A DNA stretch of 9,517 nt from CAZKUN01 sp964555935. Lineage in GTDB: Bacteria > Armatimonadota > Zipacnadia > Zipacnadales > VGFC01. Location of the stretch: positions 1 through 9,517 of the forward strand of contig CAZKUN010000316.1 in the NCBI GenBank assembly GCA_964555935.1. The letters are read 5' to 3'. Below the pieces are notes generated by a model, which saw only the letters and a program-made list of their open reading frames with translations, did no database searches and was not told where the DNA came from. Made by a program: the position numbers and the translations under genes. Position 1 is the stretch's first letter. Every line of letters begins with the position of its first letter. Shown one piece after another: positions 1-7,616 of this stretch.

Positions 1-234
1 GCGTATGTCGCTTCTGACCCATCGGTATTGCCCCTTTCAGTTGGCCCAGGTACAGCCAGATACTAACACTGAACCTGGACTCGCTTTAGGGGGTAAGGCC
101 ATCGACACTTTGTAGGCTGCCGCCCAGCGGTGGCTAGGCCGCGCCCAACCAGGTGGCTGCTGTCCCCCAGAACGCGCCAGAGCGTCCCCAGCGGCCAAGC
201 CGCCGAGAACGCCCTGTGAAGCGTTCGCGCTGCC

Positions 235-275
235 GGGCCTGTCACAGCAGGCCCATCACCCGGAGATCAGCCGGG
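235..275. repeat. Two adjacent short inverted repeats
   Basis: The first dyad is perfect: GGGCCTG (235-241), a six-base loop, then CAGGCCC (248-254). Four bases on, a second dyad has CCCGG (259-263), a seven-base loop and CCGGG (271-275). Neither is followed by a T-run on either strand, so a standard intrinsic terminator is not supported. They could form tandem hairpins in RNA, or be decayed mobile-element DNA close to repeat copy A. No function can be assigned. Confidence 0.45.
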
Positions 276-340
276 ATAGGCGTCTAAGGTTGTGGTTCTA
301 TGGTACATCGTCCGGCGTCTCAGAACAGGACCGGGCGAGG

Positions 341-569
341 CCAGCGCTTCGGACAGCCATGGGGCACAGGACGACGACGCACTCGCTCGGGTACCCCGGG
401 CATTGCTCGGACCGGGAACGTGGGGGCTGCCATTCGTGTCTCAAGAGGGCCGAGACGTGTTCAGAAGCCAAGGAACGCTACAAGAACCACCCAGTGCGAG
501 GCGCAAGACCGGTCGCCGACCGACACCCCAGATTCCCCCAAACTCAGGGGCAATGAGTTTCCGGACACT
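341..569 (+). repeat. Dispersed intergenic repeat, copy A
   Basis: This stretch matches 7799-8029 in the same orientation. The best block, 394-440, matches 7852-7898 at 44 of 47 positions with no gaps. A second block near the right end contains CCCCAGATTC (526-535) and ATGAGTTTCCGGACACT (553-569), matching 7996-8029 apart from an extra ~10 bases inside. The middle is diverged but alignable, and the distance from the first block to the end is almost the same (176 against 178 bases). A weaker left match begins at CCAGC (341). It may be a MITE, a decayed insertion-sequence end or another intergenic repeat. No transposase is present. Confidence 0.7.
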
Positions 570-713
570 ACGGGTTGTGGAGCCCGATAGAAGTGAATCC
601 GCGCTCGAATCTCGGGCTTTGCAGGGGACGCAGACCAATGGGATCGGCCGCGTGGTCGCCGGGCCGGCTCCCGGGCCGCACGCGCGGGCGACACCCACCG
701 ACTTGCCCCAACC

Positions 714-2180
714 TCAGTGGGCAACAGGCACCAGCAGTTCATGCACGATCAGGGGGCGGTCGCTGTTCGCGAGGTCCGCATTGCACCACAGGGACAGCTC
801 ATTCTGCCCGGCGCGCATCAGGCCGGCTGGGACGTCCACTACGAAGCGGTCACCCTCGGCAATAGGCTCGAGTAGCGTGTGGTTGAGTCGCATCCAGACC
901 TTCGTGTCCTCCGCTCCGCCGCTCGTCCAGAAGAGGATGCGGAACCGGGCTCTTGAGTCGTCGGCGTCCGGGCCCACCTGCAGCGCAAGCTTGCGCTCCT
1001 GCTTCTCAAGGGGTATCGGCAGGCCCGTGCATTCCGAACCGTGGTGGCAGAAGCCGCTGCGTGCCGACGAACTGATGCCGTAGAGCTTGCTCTTGCGAGC
1101 GAGAGCGTCTGGATCGCCGACCTCGTTCAGAGGGGCATACACAAGGTCTTTGCCCATATCGCCCACGTCCCCGTCTTCCTGGCAGAACAGGTTGAACAGG
1201 TAGATGCCGTCGGCCCCCTCCTGCCACCACCAGGAAGCGGCCGCCCGGATGGCATCATGCCACGCCGACTGGCGCTCCATGCGCTCCTTGTACCAGGGGA
1301 TGAACGCATTGGTGTTCACCGACGGATACACGGGGATCCCGAACTCGTCGCCCAGTGCCCGCCACTGGCGCATGTTGTAGGCGTATGGAAGATATCCGAG
1401 GCCAACGACCAGCACGTCGACCAAACCTTCAGTCAGCCACGCCCGCACATCCAGGCCGAGGAGCAGCGACGTTTCCAACGAATCCATGACGTGCGTCGCG
1501 AACGTGTAGTCCCGGCCGCGGTCGGCGGCGATGGCGTCCAGGCGCCCTCTCACCCCGCGGACGAAGTCGGTCATGAGCGGCGCGAGTTCGATCTCCCTGC
1601 CCAGCGGGAAGTTCCAGACGAACCGAGTGAAGTCCAACTCGTACCCGTCGAAGTCGTGGCGCCCGGCGTTCCGCTCGACGTAAGCGAGGCGGTGGCCTCG
1701 GACTTCCGGGCGCTCGAAGTTGAAGGGCGTCCAGAGGTATCGCTCGGCGAGTTCGGAGGGCAGCTCGCGGTCGGCCACTGTGCCGATCAGGTACTCGGGG
1801 TTTTGAGCCTTCAGCGGGTCGTTCGTGCCCTCGAGGCAGTCGGCGCTCATGGAATCGTGGATGTCGTTCATGCGCAGTGACCCCCACACCTCGATCCCCT
1901 GGCTGTGGCAGGCATCCACGATGGTCGACGTGACCACGTCCGCGGATTCGAGGCACGGCCACAGGCCTGGATTCTGCGCTCCCCACGGCGGCTCGGTCCC
2001 GTTCCCCACGCACCAGACGTAGGTGTCGACGTGCGTGTCGAAGGTGGGCGTCGTCCGGCACTCCAGGAACGATTGAGCATCGGTGACGTCGTAGCCATAG
2101 TCACCGTAGCCCGCATACTGCTGGTCGGAGTCGTCGTTGAAGAGCACGCGGCGCTTGCGGTGCTTGGGGAATGCTGTCAT
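714..2180 (-). CDS. Putative TIM-barrel glycoside-hydrolase-like protein
   Basis: This 488-residue protein has no signal peptide, so it probably acts in the cytoplasm. The start was set at ATG 2180 because GGAGG lies nine bases upstream; an in-frame start at 2273 would add a 31-residue basic, low-complexity leader without a good binding site. Residues about 10-370 look like an (alpha/beta)8 barrel: EVWGSLRMND (97-106) resembles a beta-3 strand end, FDGYELDFTRF (177-187) places E181 and D183 on a strand end as candidate acids, and ADGIYLFN (323-330) fits a late barrel strand. Residues about 395-488 look like a beta-sandwich. The general appearance fits uncharacterised glycosyl-hydrolase-like families (GH10-like or related). 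Substrate and activity are unknown, and the catalytic residues are inferred. It is divergent from the lyase gene, suggesting shared control. Confidence 0.8.
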   Translation of the reverse strand: MTAFPKHRKRRVLFNDDSDQQYAGYGDYGYDVTDAQSFLECRTTPTFDTHVDTYVWCVGNGTEPPWGAQNPGLWPCLESADVVTSTIVDACHSQGIEVWGSLRMNDIHDSMSADCLEGTNDPLKAQNPEYLIGTVADRELPSELAERYLWTPFNFERPEVRGHRLAYVERNAGRHDFDGYELDFTRFVWNFPLGREIELAPLMTDFVRGVRGRLDAIAADRGRDYTFATHVMDSLETSLLLGLDVRAWLTEGLVDVLVVGLGYLPYAYNMRQWRALGDEFGIPVYPSVNTNAFIPWYKERMERQSAWHDAIRAAASWWWQEGADGIYLFNLFCQEDGDVGDMGKDLVYAPLNEVGDPDALARKSKLYGISSSARSGFCHHGSECTGLPIPLEKQERKLALQVGPDADDSRARFRILFWTSGGAEDTKVWMRLNHTLLEPIAEGDRFVVDVPAGLMRAGQNELSLWCNADLANSDRPLIVHELLVPVAH

Positions 2181-2189
2181 CAGTCGATA

Positions 2190-2194
2190 CCTCC
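2190..2194 (-). promoter_or_regulatory. Ribosome binding site deciding the start at 2180
   Basis: On the minus strand GGAGG is followed by a nine-base spacer and then ATG at 2180. This is a strong Shine-Dalgarno site at a normal distance, and it favours this start over the in-frame ATG at 2273, which lacks one. Confidence 0.75.
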
Positions 2195-2335
2195 GGTGAT
2201 GGGTGGCGTGCCGATGCTTCGTCCGCCGTCTGGGTCGCCCCTCCTGCTCATCGACGGGTTCCCGGTCACTCATCGTGGAAGGACCGGGGGGCCGAGGCGA
2301 TGAAGGTGGATCGTCACTGCCGACTCCAGACGGGC

Positions 2336-2340
2336 GAGGG
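2336..2340 (+). promoter_or_regulatory. Probable ribosome binding site of the lyase gene
   Basis: GAGGG lies ten bases before ATG 2351. Together with the signal peptide that begins right at this ATG, it supports 2351 over the in-frame starts at 2171 (inside the divergent gene) and 2300. No convincing sigma-70 promoter hexamers were found for either gene in the GC-rich divergent gap 2181-2350. Confidence 0.5.
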
Positions 2341-2350
2341 TCGATCCACC

Positions 2351-4876
2351 ATGGCGAACCTCATCCTCGGCCGGCCCTGCACGTGCGCCGCGCTTGCGGC
2401 ATTCTGCATGCTGCCCGCACTGGCGGGCCCGAGCGCGAAGGGTGGTGCTGGCGCCATTTCGGAAACCGGGTTCGACTTCTCCATGACCGAAACCGCACAG
2501 CACCTGCCCGCCGGTTACTTCGAGAAGCACGTTCGTGACAAGGACCAGCACGCCCTGTGGGTGGCGGCCTATCGCCAACTGCAGTCCGAGCTTGCCCCGA
2601 AGCGCCCGCTCAGCGACGAGGAGTTGTTCCGCGACCACGTCGACCTCTCGTTCCCGGGATTGGAGGCCACGAGGCGGGCCTTCGAAGGCGGCGATGTCGC
2701 GGGCGCGCGCAGGGAGTTCGCCGCGTTCCTCTCGCGCAGGTTCCCCCAGCAGTCCCCCGTTGCGCAGGACCCGGACGCCCTCACGGGTTGGCAGCGCAAA
2801 GTAGTGGGCTGGTGCGAGGGCTTCCTGACCGGGAAGATCGGTCCTCTCGCATCCTCTGGGGAGTTCTACACGCTCGCGCCGGGCGAGCGATTCAGCTACG
2901 CAACGCTTGATCCCGTCGGACTCAACAACTACGACTGGAACCAGCTCGTTGTGTGGACGCAGCCCGTGGGGCGCTACATCGAAGGCTACGCGGCGACCGG
3001 CGAGCAGGCGTACCTGTCCGAGGCCGAGCGCATTGTCGACGATTGGTACGACGAGTATGCGGGCCAGGGCTTGGCGAACCAGCGCCTGCTGACCTTCGAC
3101 GGGGAGGGCAGGTTCCGGCAAGGCAATTTGGGCCACGCGGCCATCGAGTTCACCCCGTGGGAACACTGGGCGCTGGCGCAGGGACGCTTGAGCCGGCTGC
3201 TCGAGCTGGCTCCGCACATCGACCAGACGAGCGATCCTGAGAGGCTCGCGATCCGGATGACGAAGATCGCGGTGGAGGACCTGTCGCTACTCGCGCTGAG
3301 ACTCCCTCACTACTGGGGCAACTTCGCCAGCTACATCGGCAACGACACGTGCAGGCAAGTGGTGCCCTTCGCGTTTCTGGAGAGGGCTCAGGAGTGGTTC
3401 GCTCTTGGCTATGAAGCCCAGACCCGGAGCTACGCGGCGGACTCCTTCCCCGATGGCTCCACCAATGACTTCAGCGAGTCGTACCAATTGGCTTACCTGA
3501 GGTGCTATCAGCAGACCCGGGCCATCCTGGATGCCCATGCAGAACACGACCGGTTCCCCGTGGACCGCGATGCCTTCGCTCGCGAGCGTGAGAATTCGTT
3601 TGAGTGGCGTCTGTACACCTCGATGCCCGACCTCTCGCCCCACACATTCAACGACTGCCCCCGGAGCCGAGGCCCCCAGGAGACTGCTGACATCCTCCGG
3701 CAGCTCGACTGGTGCGGCCGAGACGACCTGAGGTGGTTGGCCACGGAGCGCAGGGAGGGAACGCCGCCCGAGCACACATCATACCCGTTCCGCACCCACG
3801 ACCCCTCCTGGGCCGGCATCTACGCCATGCGGAGCGACTGGGGGCCGGATGCGGTCTACCTGGCCGTGGACTTCGGCCCGTTTGCATTCAACGACGCCCA
3901 CGGCCACGCCGACTACAGCTCGTTCAACCTGTTCGCCTACGGCTCGGACCTCATCGTCGATCCGGCGTGCGGGATTTACGGGCAGCCCGTCCACCGCCTG
4001 GTGGACAAGGCGCCCCAGACCCACAATGCAATCATGATCGATGGCGTTGGGCAGGAGGTGGCCTCGACGCCCGGGCGTCCCAGCGTGTTCGAGGAGCCGA
4101 TCCACTCGTGGGTCACCAACAGTGTCTTCGATGCCGCGTGGGGCAGGTACGACTTCCCGGGCGGCCGGGGCCACTCGCGCATCGTCTGGTCCGCCAAGCC
4201 AGACTACTTCCTGATCGTCGACACGCTTCACGGAGACGGCGTCCATCAGGTCAGGCAGAACTTCACCCTCGCCCCGTTCCTCACGCCCGCCGTGGAGGAC
4301 AATGCGGCCCGCACAGCCGAGGCCGATAGCGCGAACATCCTGATCCTCCCAGCAGACGCGAGGCCGGCACCGGAGATCGTCAAGGGCCGGACGGAGCCGA
4401 TGCATGAAGGATGGGTGATGTGGGAGGACCGGAAGGAGCGCACTCCCACTCCCGCGGTGGTCTACGATTGGGAGGCCGAGTTCCCCGCAAGCGTGGAGAC
4501 CGTCCTGTACCCAACTCCCGGCGGCACGACGGCCGACGTCGAGGTCACGCGGACGCGGTCTGCGCCCGATTCCGGCGCCGTGTTGGTGACGGTGACGACG
4601 CCTCGGGGCCAGGATCAGTTCGTCATCACACGCTCGGTCGGCCGACATGAGTTCCCGGATGCGGGCATTGGCTTCGAGGGCAGAATGGCCATGGTCCGTC
4701 GCGTTGATGGAGAGGTCACGGCCGTCGGCCTCCTCGGCGCGGCGTACCTTGCGCTGCCGGAGGCGACCGTGCTGGCCGCGGAGCCCGCTGATGCGAGCAT
4801 CGCGGTCGCGGATGGTGAGTGGATTGTCGGAGACGGCGCGGGCACGATCACCGTCACGGGCCGCGGCGAGCGGTAG
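2351..4876 (+). CDS. Secreted heparinase II/III-family polysaccharide lyase
   Basis: An 841-residue protein of the alginate lyase/heparinase II-III type, expected to cleave uronic-acid polysaccharides by beta-elimination outside the cytoplasm. A signal peptide spans residues 1-25 (hydrophobic CTCAALAAFCMLPALA, cleavage near ALA-GP). Residues about 180-470 resemble the helical toroid N-domain: DWNQLVVWTQPVGRYIEGYA, then YWGNFASYIG (321-330) and PDGSTNDFSESYQLAY (367-382). Residues about 475-760 form the heparinase II/III beta-domain, with DAHGHADYSSFNLFAYGSD (515-533), VDPACGIYG and QTHNAIMIDG (556-565). By family analogy N324, Y378 or Y382, and H517 or H519 are candidate catalytic residues. 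The position where some relatives carry His appears to be Asn-Phe here, closer to the Asn-type lyases. The substrate (heparin-like, alginate or other) cannot be told from sequence. The frame is intact. Confidence 0.88.
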   Translation: MANLILGRPCTCAALAAFCMLPALAGPSAKGGAGAISETGFDFSMTETAQHLPAGYFEKHVRDKDQHALWVAAYRQLQSELAPKRPLSDEELFRDHVDLSFPGLEATRRAFEGGDVAGARREFAAFLSRRFPQQSPVAQDPDALTGWQRKVVGWCEGFLTGKIGPLASSGEFYTLAPGERFSYATLDPVGLNNYDWNQLVVWTQPVGRYIEGYAATGEQAYLSEAERIVDDWYDEYAGQGLANQRLLTFDGEGRFRQGNLGHAAIEFTPWEHWALAQGRLSRLLELAPHIDQTSDPERLAIRMTKIAVEDLSLLALRLPHYWGNFASYIGNDTCRQVVPFAFLERAQEWFALGYEAQTRSYAADSFPDGSTNDFSESYQLAYLRCYQQTRAILDAHAEHDRFPVDRDAFARERENSFEWRLYTSMPDLSPHTFNDCPRSRGPQETADILRQLDWCGRDDLRWLATERREGTPPEHTSYPFRTHDPSWAGIYAMRSDWGPDAVYLAVDFGPFAFNDAHGHADYSSFNLFAYGSDLIVDPACGIYGQPVHRLVDKAPQTHNAIMIDGVGQEVASTPGRPSVFEEPIHSWVTNSVFDAAWGRYDFPGGRGHSRIVWSAKPDYFLIVDTLHGDGVHQVRQNFTLAPFLTPAVEDNAARTAEADSANILILPADARPAPEIVKGRTEPMHEGWVMWEDRKERTPTPAVVYDWEAEFPASVETVLYPTPGGTTADVEVTRTRSAPDSGAVLVTVTTPRGQDQFVITRSVGRHEFPDAGIGFEGRMAMVRRVDGEVTAVGLLGAAYLALPEATVLAAEPADASIAVADGEWIVGDGAGTITVTGRGER

Positions 4877-5087
4877 GTCGAAGGGGGTGCCCGGCCTCAC
4901 CCGGTTCGCGGGGGAGCGTCCACCGCGTTAGATCCACTACGCGCACCCCGTCGGGCTTCGAGGTCATGTAGGTAGTCAGCAGCTCGTCCGATGAGGTCTG
5001 GGCCGTGTTGGTGTAGTAGAAGGCATGGTCATCCGATTCGCGAAGCGCCACCACGGCGTCCCACGTTACGCCCGTTGGGTCCCAAAA
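4854..5087 (-). pseudogene. Orphan coding-like fragment, family unknown
   Basis: This minus-strand frame is open from just after an in-frame TAG (5088-5090) to a TGA at 4854. Its first ~55 codons look genuinely coding: the third positions are strongly G or C, and the peptide is well-composed, with runs such as PTGVTWDAVVALRESDDH, AFYYTNTAQTSSDELLTTYM and SKPDGVRVVDLTRW. The last ~20 residues (LPREPGEAGHPLRPTARRG) look like random read-through and overlap the 3' end of the lyase gene. There is no ribosome binding site. The break at 5090 lies about 20 bases from repeat copy C, so it may be the remnant of a gene cut by a mobile element or rearrangement. A short real gene starting at GTG 5054 is possible but less likely. 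I do not recognise the family. Confidence 0.35.
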
Positions 5088-5107
5088 CTAATCTGCGCAA
5101 CTGAGAA

Positions 5108-5138
5108 AGCCCCAGAATCGGGCTCGGATGGACTTTTT
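5108..5138 (+). terminator. Weak hairpin with T-run, possible terminator
   Basis: AGCCC (5108-5112) and GGGCT (5120-5124) can pair across a seven-base loop, and a TTTTT run follows at 5134-5138. The T-run is nine bases past the stem and the site is about 230 bases beyond the lyase stop, so a terminator role is doubtful. The hairpin overlaps repeat copy C, and the dyad may simply belong to that repeat. Confidence 0.2.
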
Positions 5139-5150
5139 CGGAGGGACACC
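5110..5150 (+). repeat. Diverged copy C of the dispersed repeat core
   Basis: CCCCAGAATC (5110-5119), then GGATGGACTTTTTCGGA and ACACC to 5150, can be lined up with the right-hand core of copies A and B: CCCCAGATTC, GATGAGTTT, CGGACACT. The similarity continues weakly to the right, TTCGAGATGT here against TTCGCGATGT after copy B. All three cores have the same orientation. The match needs gaps and is weaker than A against B. The rest of the gap, 5151-5271, shows nothing recognisable. Confidence 0.4.
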
Positions 5151-5271
5151 CCTTCGAGATGTCAGCAAGGGAATAGAGAGGATCGGATCGCTCACGACGA
5201 GGGGGTGCTCGGGTGGTGGGGCCGTCACCGGGCGCTGTGGTCAGGAACTCCGGATGTCTCCTGCACGCGCG

Positions 5272-7593
5272 TCATTCGCCCTCGACCACTCGCAGGTACA
5301 GCCCCCAGGGGTTGACGTCTGGCGAGAGGGCGGTGTGAGACGCCTTCACCACGATGAGATTGCTGCCGGCGCGGAAGTTAACCTCGACCGCATACTTGTC
5401 CGGGAAGTCGAAGTTCTCTCCATCCTTGGAGAAGGCCTCTTCGCCGTTGACGTAGACCTTGAAGAGGAAGAAGCTGTCCATGAACAGCTTGGCCTCCATG
5501 GCTCGCGGCGCATCGTAGCTTGTGGCCGCGTAGCCATAGGAAAGCTGCCAGTCTCCCATCTTGTCGGCAAAGGCCCGCTCCAGGTTTAGGAGCCCGCCGT
5601 TGGGGCTCTCATGGCTCCACCACTGGGCCTGCTTTCCGTCCGCCAGCTTTACGGGAGCAGTCAGTGAGCCAATTGGCTCAAAGGCATCTCGGTGCCGATG
5701 GCCGTTGCGGTCGCTGTTGTCGAAAGGCCCCAGCATTCGCCATCGGGTCACAAAGCCCATCTCGTCGGGGAAGCTCTGCGCCAGCGGCTTCATGCGCAGG
5801 GCCCGTGCCCTAAACCGGGCGTCGTCTGCGGCGATGTAACCATGCGATTCCAGCTCGTTGACCACTTGATCCATACGATCGAAGGCCGCCACGGAGGCCT
5901 CGTAGCGATGCTCCTCAGCCGCCCCGAGCCCCTCCAGCCAAGCTTCCAGGTAGCGCTGGCTCATGTCTACCATCTCGACTCTGGCCTCGTAAAGCTCCCT
6001 ACCCGCCACAAGCACCAGAGCCTTGTTGAGGTGCTCCCTCGCCTGAGCCACCATCCGGGGGCTGAATACCTCGCGGAGGAAGTTGATGCCTCCGCCAATG
6101 CGTCTGGTGCTCGGATGCCTGAGCTTGGTCGCCCGGGCCATCACGCCGTAGTACCTCTCCATGGCATCAGCGGCGGGTCCAAAGAACGCTCCGCACATGT
6201 CCCGCAGCACGTCCTCGGGGGCCCAGTCGGGATTCACTTTCATCCGCCTGGCCATGTAGTGATTGATGTACCAGGAAGCCGAGGTGGTCGAGCCTCCCAT
6301 GGTGGCATCCGAAAAGCTGCCCCTGACGCCGAGATTCCTGAGCTGATGCTGCAATGAGCGCCCCATGTCCATGTAGGTGGGACAGGGCAGCTCGCCGCTC
6401 CAGTGGATGGGGTCGTACTCGTAGGTGTAGACATTGGGCGTCAGCTCCCGCCAACGGCGAATGAGCTCGTGGAAATCCGATGTGGGGCAGTTCGCCGTCG
6501 GCGTCAAGTGAATCAGGCAGCGGCTGGAGCGACAGACGAGAACGAGAACGTTCTCCCTCGGCTTGACCCTCTCCGGCGGGTCAATGTGAGTAGCGTAGGC
6601 GCAGAAGGCCACGTGGCGATCAGGAAACTCCTCCCTTATGCCATCGGCCACGGCGTTGGCGAAGATCACTATGCGGTCGGTGACGGAGGGGACGCCGCCA
6701 GTCAGCGCGCCAGGCACGTCCAGGGCCACGCATTCGTCACACTGGCAGAAGTCCAGGATGTCATTGGGATCGATGGGGAAGGTTGGGGGATTGGTGTCCC
6801 GCCGCAGGTAGTCTCGGGCCACCTTGGTCATCCGGGCGATCACCTCGGGATTGGACGTACAAAGCTGCCGCGGCTTGCGCTTGCCGCCCAGCAGGGAGAA
6901 CCACTTGGGGTGCTCCTCGAAGTGGGCCTTAGGCGGGATGGCGTAGAACCAGTAATGCTGGGCGTTGATCCAGTACTCCCAGCCCGACATGTTGCGCCTC
7001 GACCACTTGGGCACCCGGCCCGTGCCGGGCATCTCCACGGCCATATCGTTGCGCGGGGCAAATGAGGTCTTGCCTCTGGGGATGCTGAGCTTCTCACGCT
7101 TCGGGATGCACTCGCCCAGCTCCCCGGGCATGACCCACCGGCAGCCCCACTGGTCGAGCAGGTAGTAGATGGCGTTGGCCAGCCCCAGCTTGGTGCAAGC
7201 CCGAAGGCGCACTTCCTCCGCTCCGGCGGCTATCTCAAAGCCCTGCACGGTCAGCGCGTCATACCTGCTGACATTGCCCGGCCACTCCATTAGCTCGAGC
7301 CTCAGCGGCACCAGCCCCGTCTTGCGCACGCGCGGCAACGGCGCGCCGGTCATGCGCTCGAAGTAGACCGATAGGTCACCAAGGGGCTCGTCGAGCTGCA
7401 GCCGCGTGGCCTGTGTGTGGCTAAGCGCTTGCTCTCCGCTGAGGTCCAGATAGCAGCCCGCGCGCCCGTCGGCAAAGACAACCACCTCCGGCCCTTCGCC
7501 CTCTGCCCGGCAAGGCACGCAGGCATGGAGTAGTAGGCTTAACACCACCCCGACGCGCACTGTCTGCCGCGTAACACCGTTTGCCACGGTCAC
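5272..7593 (-). CDS. Exported DUF4838 domain protein
   Basis: A 773-residue exported protein starting at GTG 7593 (the GTG two codons later is equally possible). The hydrophobic segment VRVGVVLSLLLHACVPCRA (12-30) is a signal peptide; LHAC is only a poor lipobox, so lipoprotein status is uncertain. Residues about 35-175 resemble the small alpha/beta domain that precedes GH20/GH67-type barrels, ending in LGLANAIYYLLDQWGCRWVM (136-155). Residues about 180-450 carry DUF4838 hallmarks: HYWFYAIPPKAHFEEHPKWF (213-232), QLCTSNPEVI and DFCQCDECVAL with a C-x-C-x-x-C cluster (C283, C285, C288). A helical linker follows, then a beta-sandwich from RWRMLGPFDN (617-626) including VYVNGEEAFSKDG, like carbohydrate-binding jelly-rolls. 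A role in glycan breakdown is inferred from the family's usual context; no enzyme activity is established. It is convergent with the lyase gene. Confidence 0.87.
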   Translation of the reverse strand: MTVANGVTRQTVRVGVVLSLLLHACVPCRAEGEGPEVVVFADGRAGCYLDLSGEQALSHTQATRLQLDEPLGDLSVYFERMTGAPLPRVRKTGLVPLRLELMEWPGNVSRYDALTVQGFEIAAGAEEVRLRACTKLGLANAIYYLLDQWGCRWVMPGELGECIPKREKLSIPRGKTSFAPRNDMAVEMPGTGRVPKWSRRNMSGWEYWINAQHYWFYAIPPKAHFEEHPKWFSLLGGKRKPRQLCTSNPEVIARMTKVARDYLRRDTNPPTFPIDPNDILDFCQCDECVALDVPGALTGGVPSVTDRIVIFANAVADGIREEFPDRHVAFCAYATHIDPPERVKPRENVLVLVCRSSRCLIHLTPTANCPTSDFHELIRRWRELTPNVYTYEYDPIHWSGELPCPTYMDMGRSLQHQLRNLGVRGSFSDATMGGSTTSASWYINHYMARRMKVNPDWAPEDVLRDMCGAFFGPAADAMERYYGVMARATKLRHPSTRRIGGGINFLREVFSPRMVAQAREHLNKALVLVAGRELYEARVEMVDMSQRYLEAWLEGLGAAEEHRYEASVAAFDRMDQVVNELESHGYIAADDARFRARALRMKPLAQSFPDEMGFVTRWRMLGPFDNSDRNGHRHRDAFEPIGSLTAPVKLADGKQAQWWSHESPNGGLLNLERAFADKMGDWQLSYGYAATSYDAPRAMEAKLFMDSFFLFKVYVNGEEAFSKDGENFDFPDKYAVEVNFRAGSNLIVVKASHTALSPDVNPWGLYLRVVEGE

Positions 7594-7597
7594 TGTC

Positions 7598-7602
7598 CCT
7601 CC
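7598..7602 (-). promoter_or_regulatory. Ribosome binding site of the DUF4838 gene
   Basis: GGAGG on the minus strand lies four bases before GTG 7593 and ten bases before the in-frame GTG at 7587. The first spacing is a little short and the second a little long, so the start is uncertain by two codons. Confidence 0.65.
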
Positions 7603-7616
7603 GAGTAAGATGGGGG

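Larger units (their letters stand above)
1..713. other. Long non-coding stretch with repeat copy A
   Basis: No reading frame here looks like a real protein. A 60-codon minus-strand frame (63-245) has no recognisable family and no clear ribosome binding site. Plus-strand frames between 290 and 1083 run into the opposite strand of the TIM-barrel gene and through the dispersed repeat, so they are treated as chance openings. The stretch does hold two adjacent inverted repeats (235-275) and dispersed repeat copy A (341-569). I see no tRNA, rRNA, tmRNA, RNase P or SRP RNA signature. The upstream neighbour lies outside the window. Confidence 0.6.

Noticed and set aside
1..713. Possible structured RNA gene (tRNA, RNase P, tmRNA, SRP)
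   Set aside because: None of the diagnostic conserved motifs of these RNAs could be found on either strand.
292..1083. 263-codon plus-strand frame through repeat copy A
   Set aside because: It runs from the repeat into the antisense of the TIM-barrel gene, has no binding site, and the peptide is not protein-like. Similar spurious peptides arise from repeat copy B.
1041..1880. 279-codon plus-strand open frame opposite the TIM-barrel gene
   Set aside because: It is antisense to a gene with a clear start, binding site and protein-like product; long antisense openings are common in GC-rich DNA, and its translation shows no family pattern.
2171..2350. Longer N-terminus of the lyase starting at 2171
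   Set aside because: It would overlap the start of the divergent gene and place the signal peptide about 60 residues inside the protein; ATG 2351 fits better.
2270..3217. 315-codon minus-strand open frame at the 5' end of the lyase gene
   Set aside because: It is a shadow of the lyase frame, with low-complexity Arg/Ala/Glu-rich translation and no ribosome binding site.
3779..4900. 373-codon minus-strand open frame opposite the lyase gene
   Set aside because: It covers the conserved heparinase II/III domain on the other strand; the Arg/Gly/Asp-rich translation is typical of an antisense shadow.
4877..4940. Terminator just after the lyase stop
   Set aside because: Only weak GC stems (GGGTG/CACCC, GCGG/CCGC) without a T-run were seen, so no terminator is called there.
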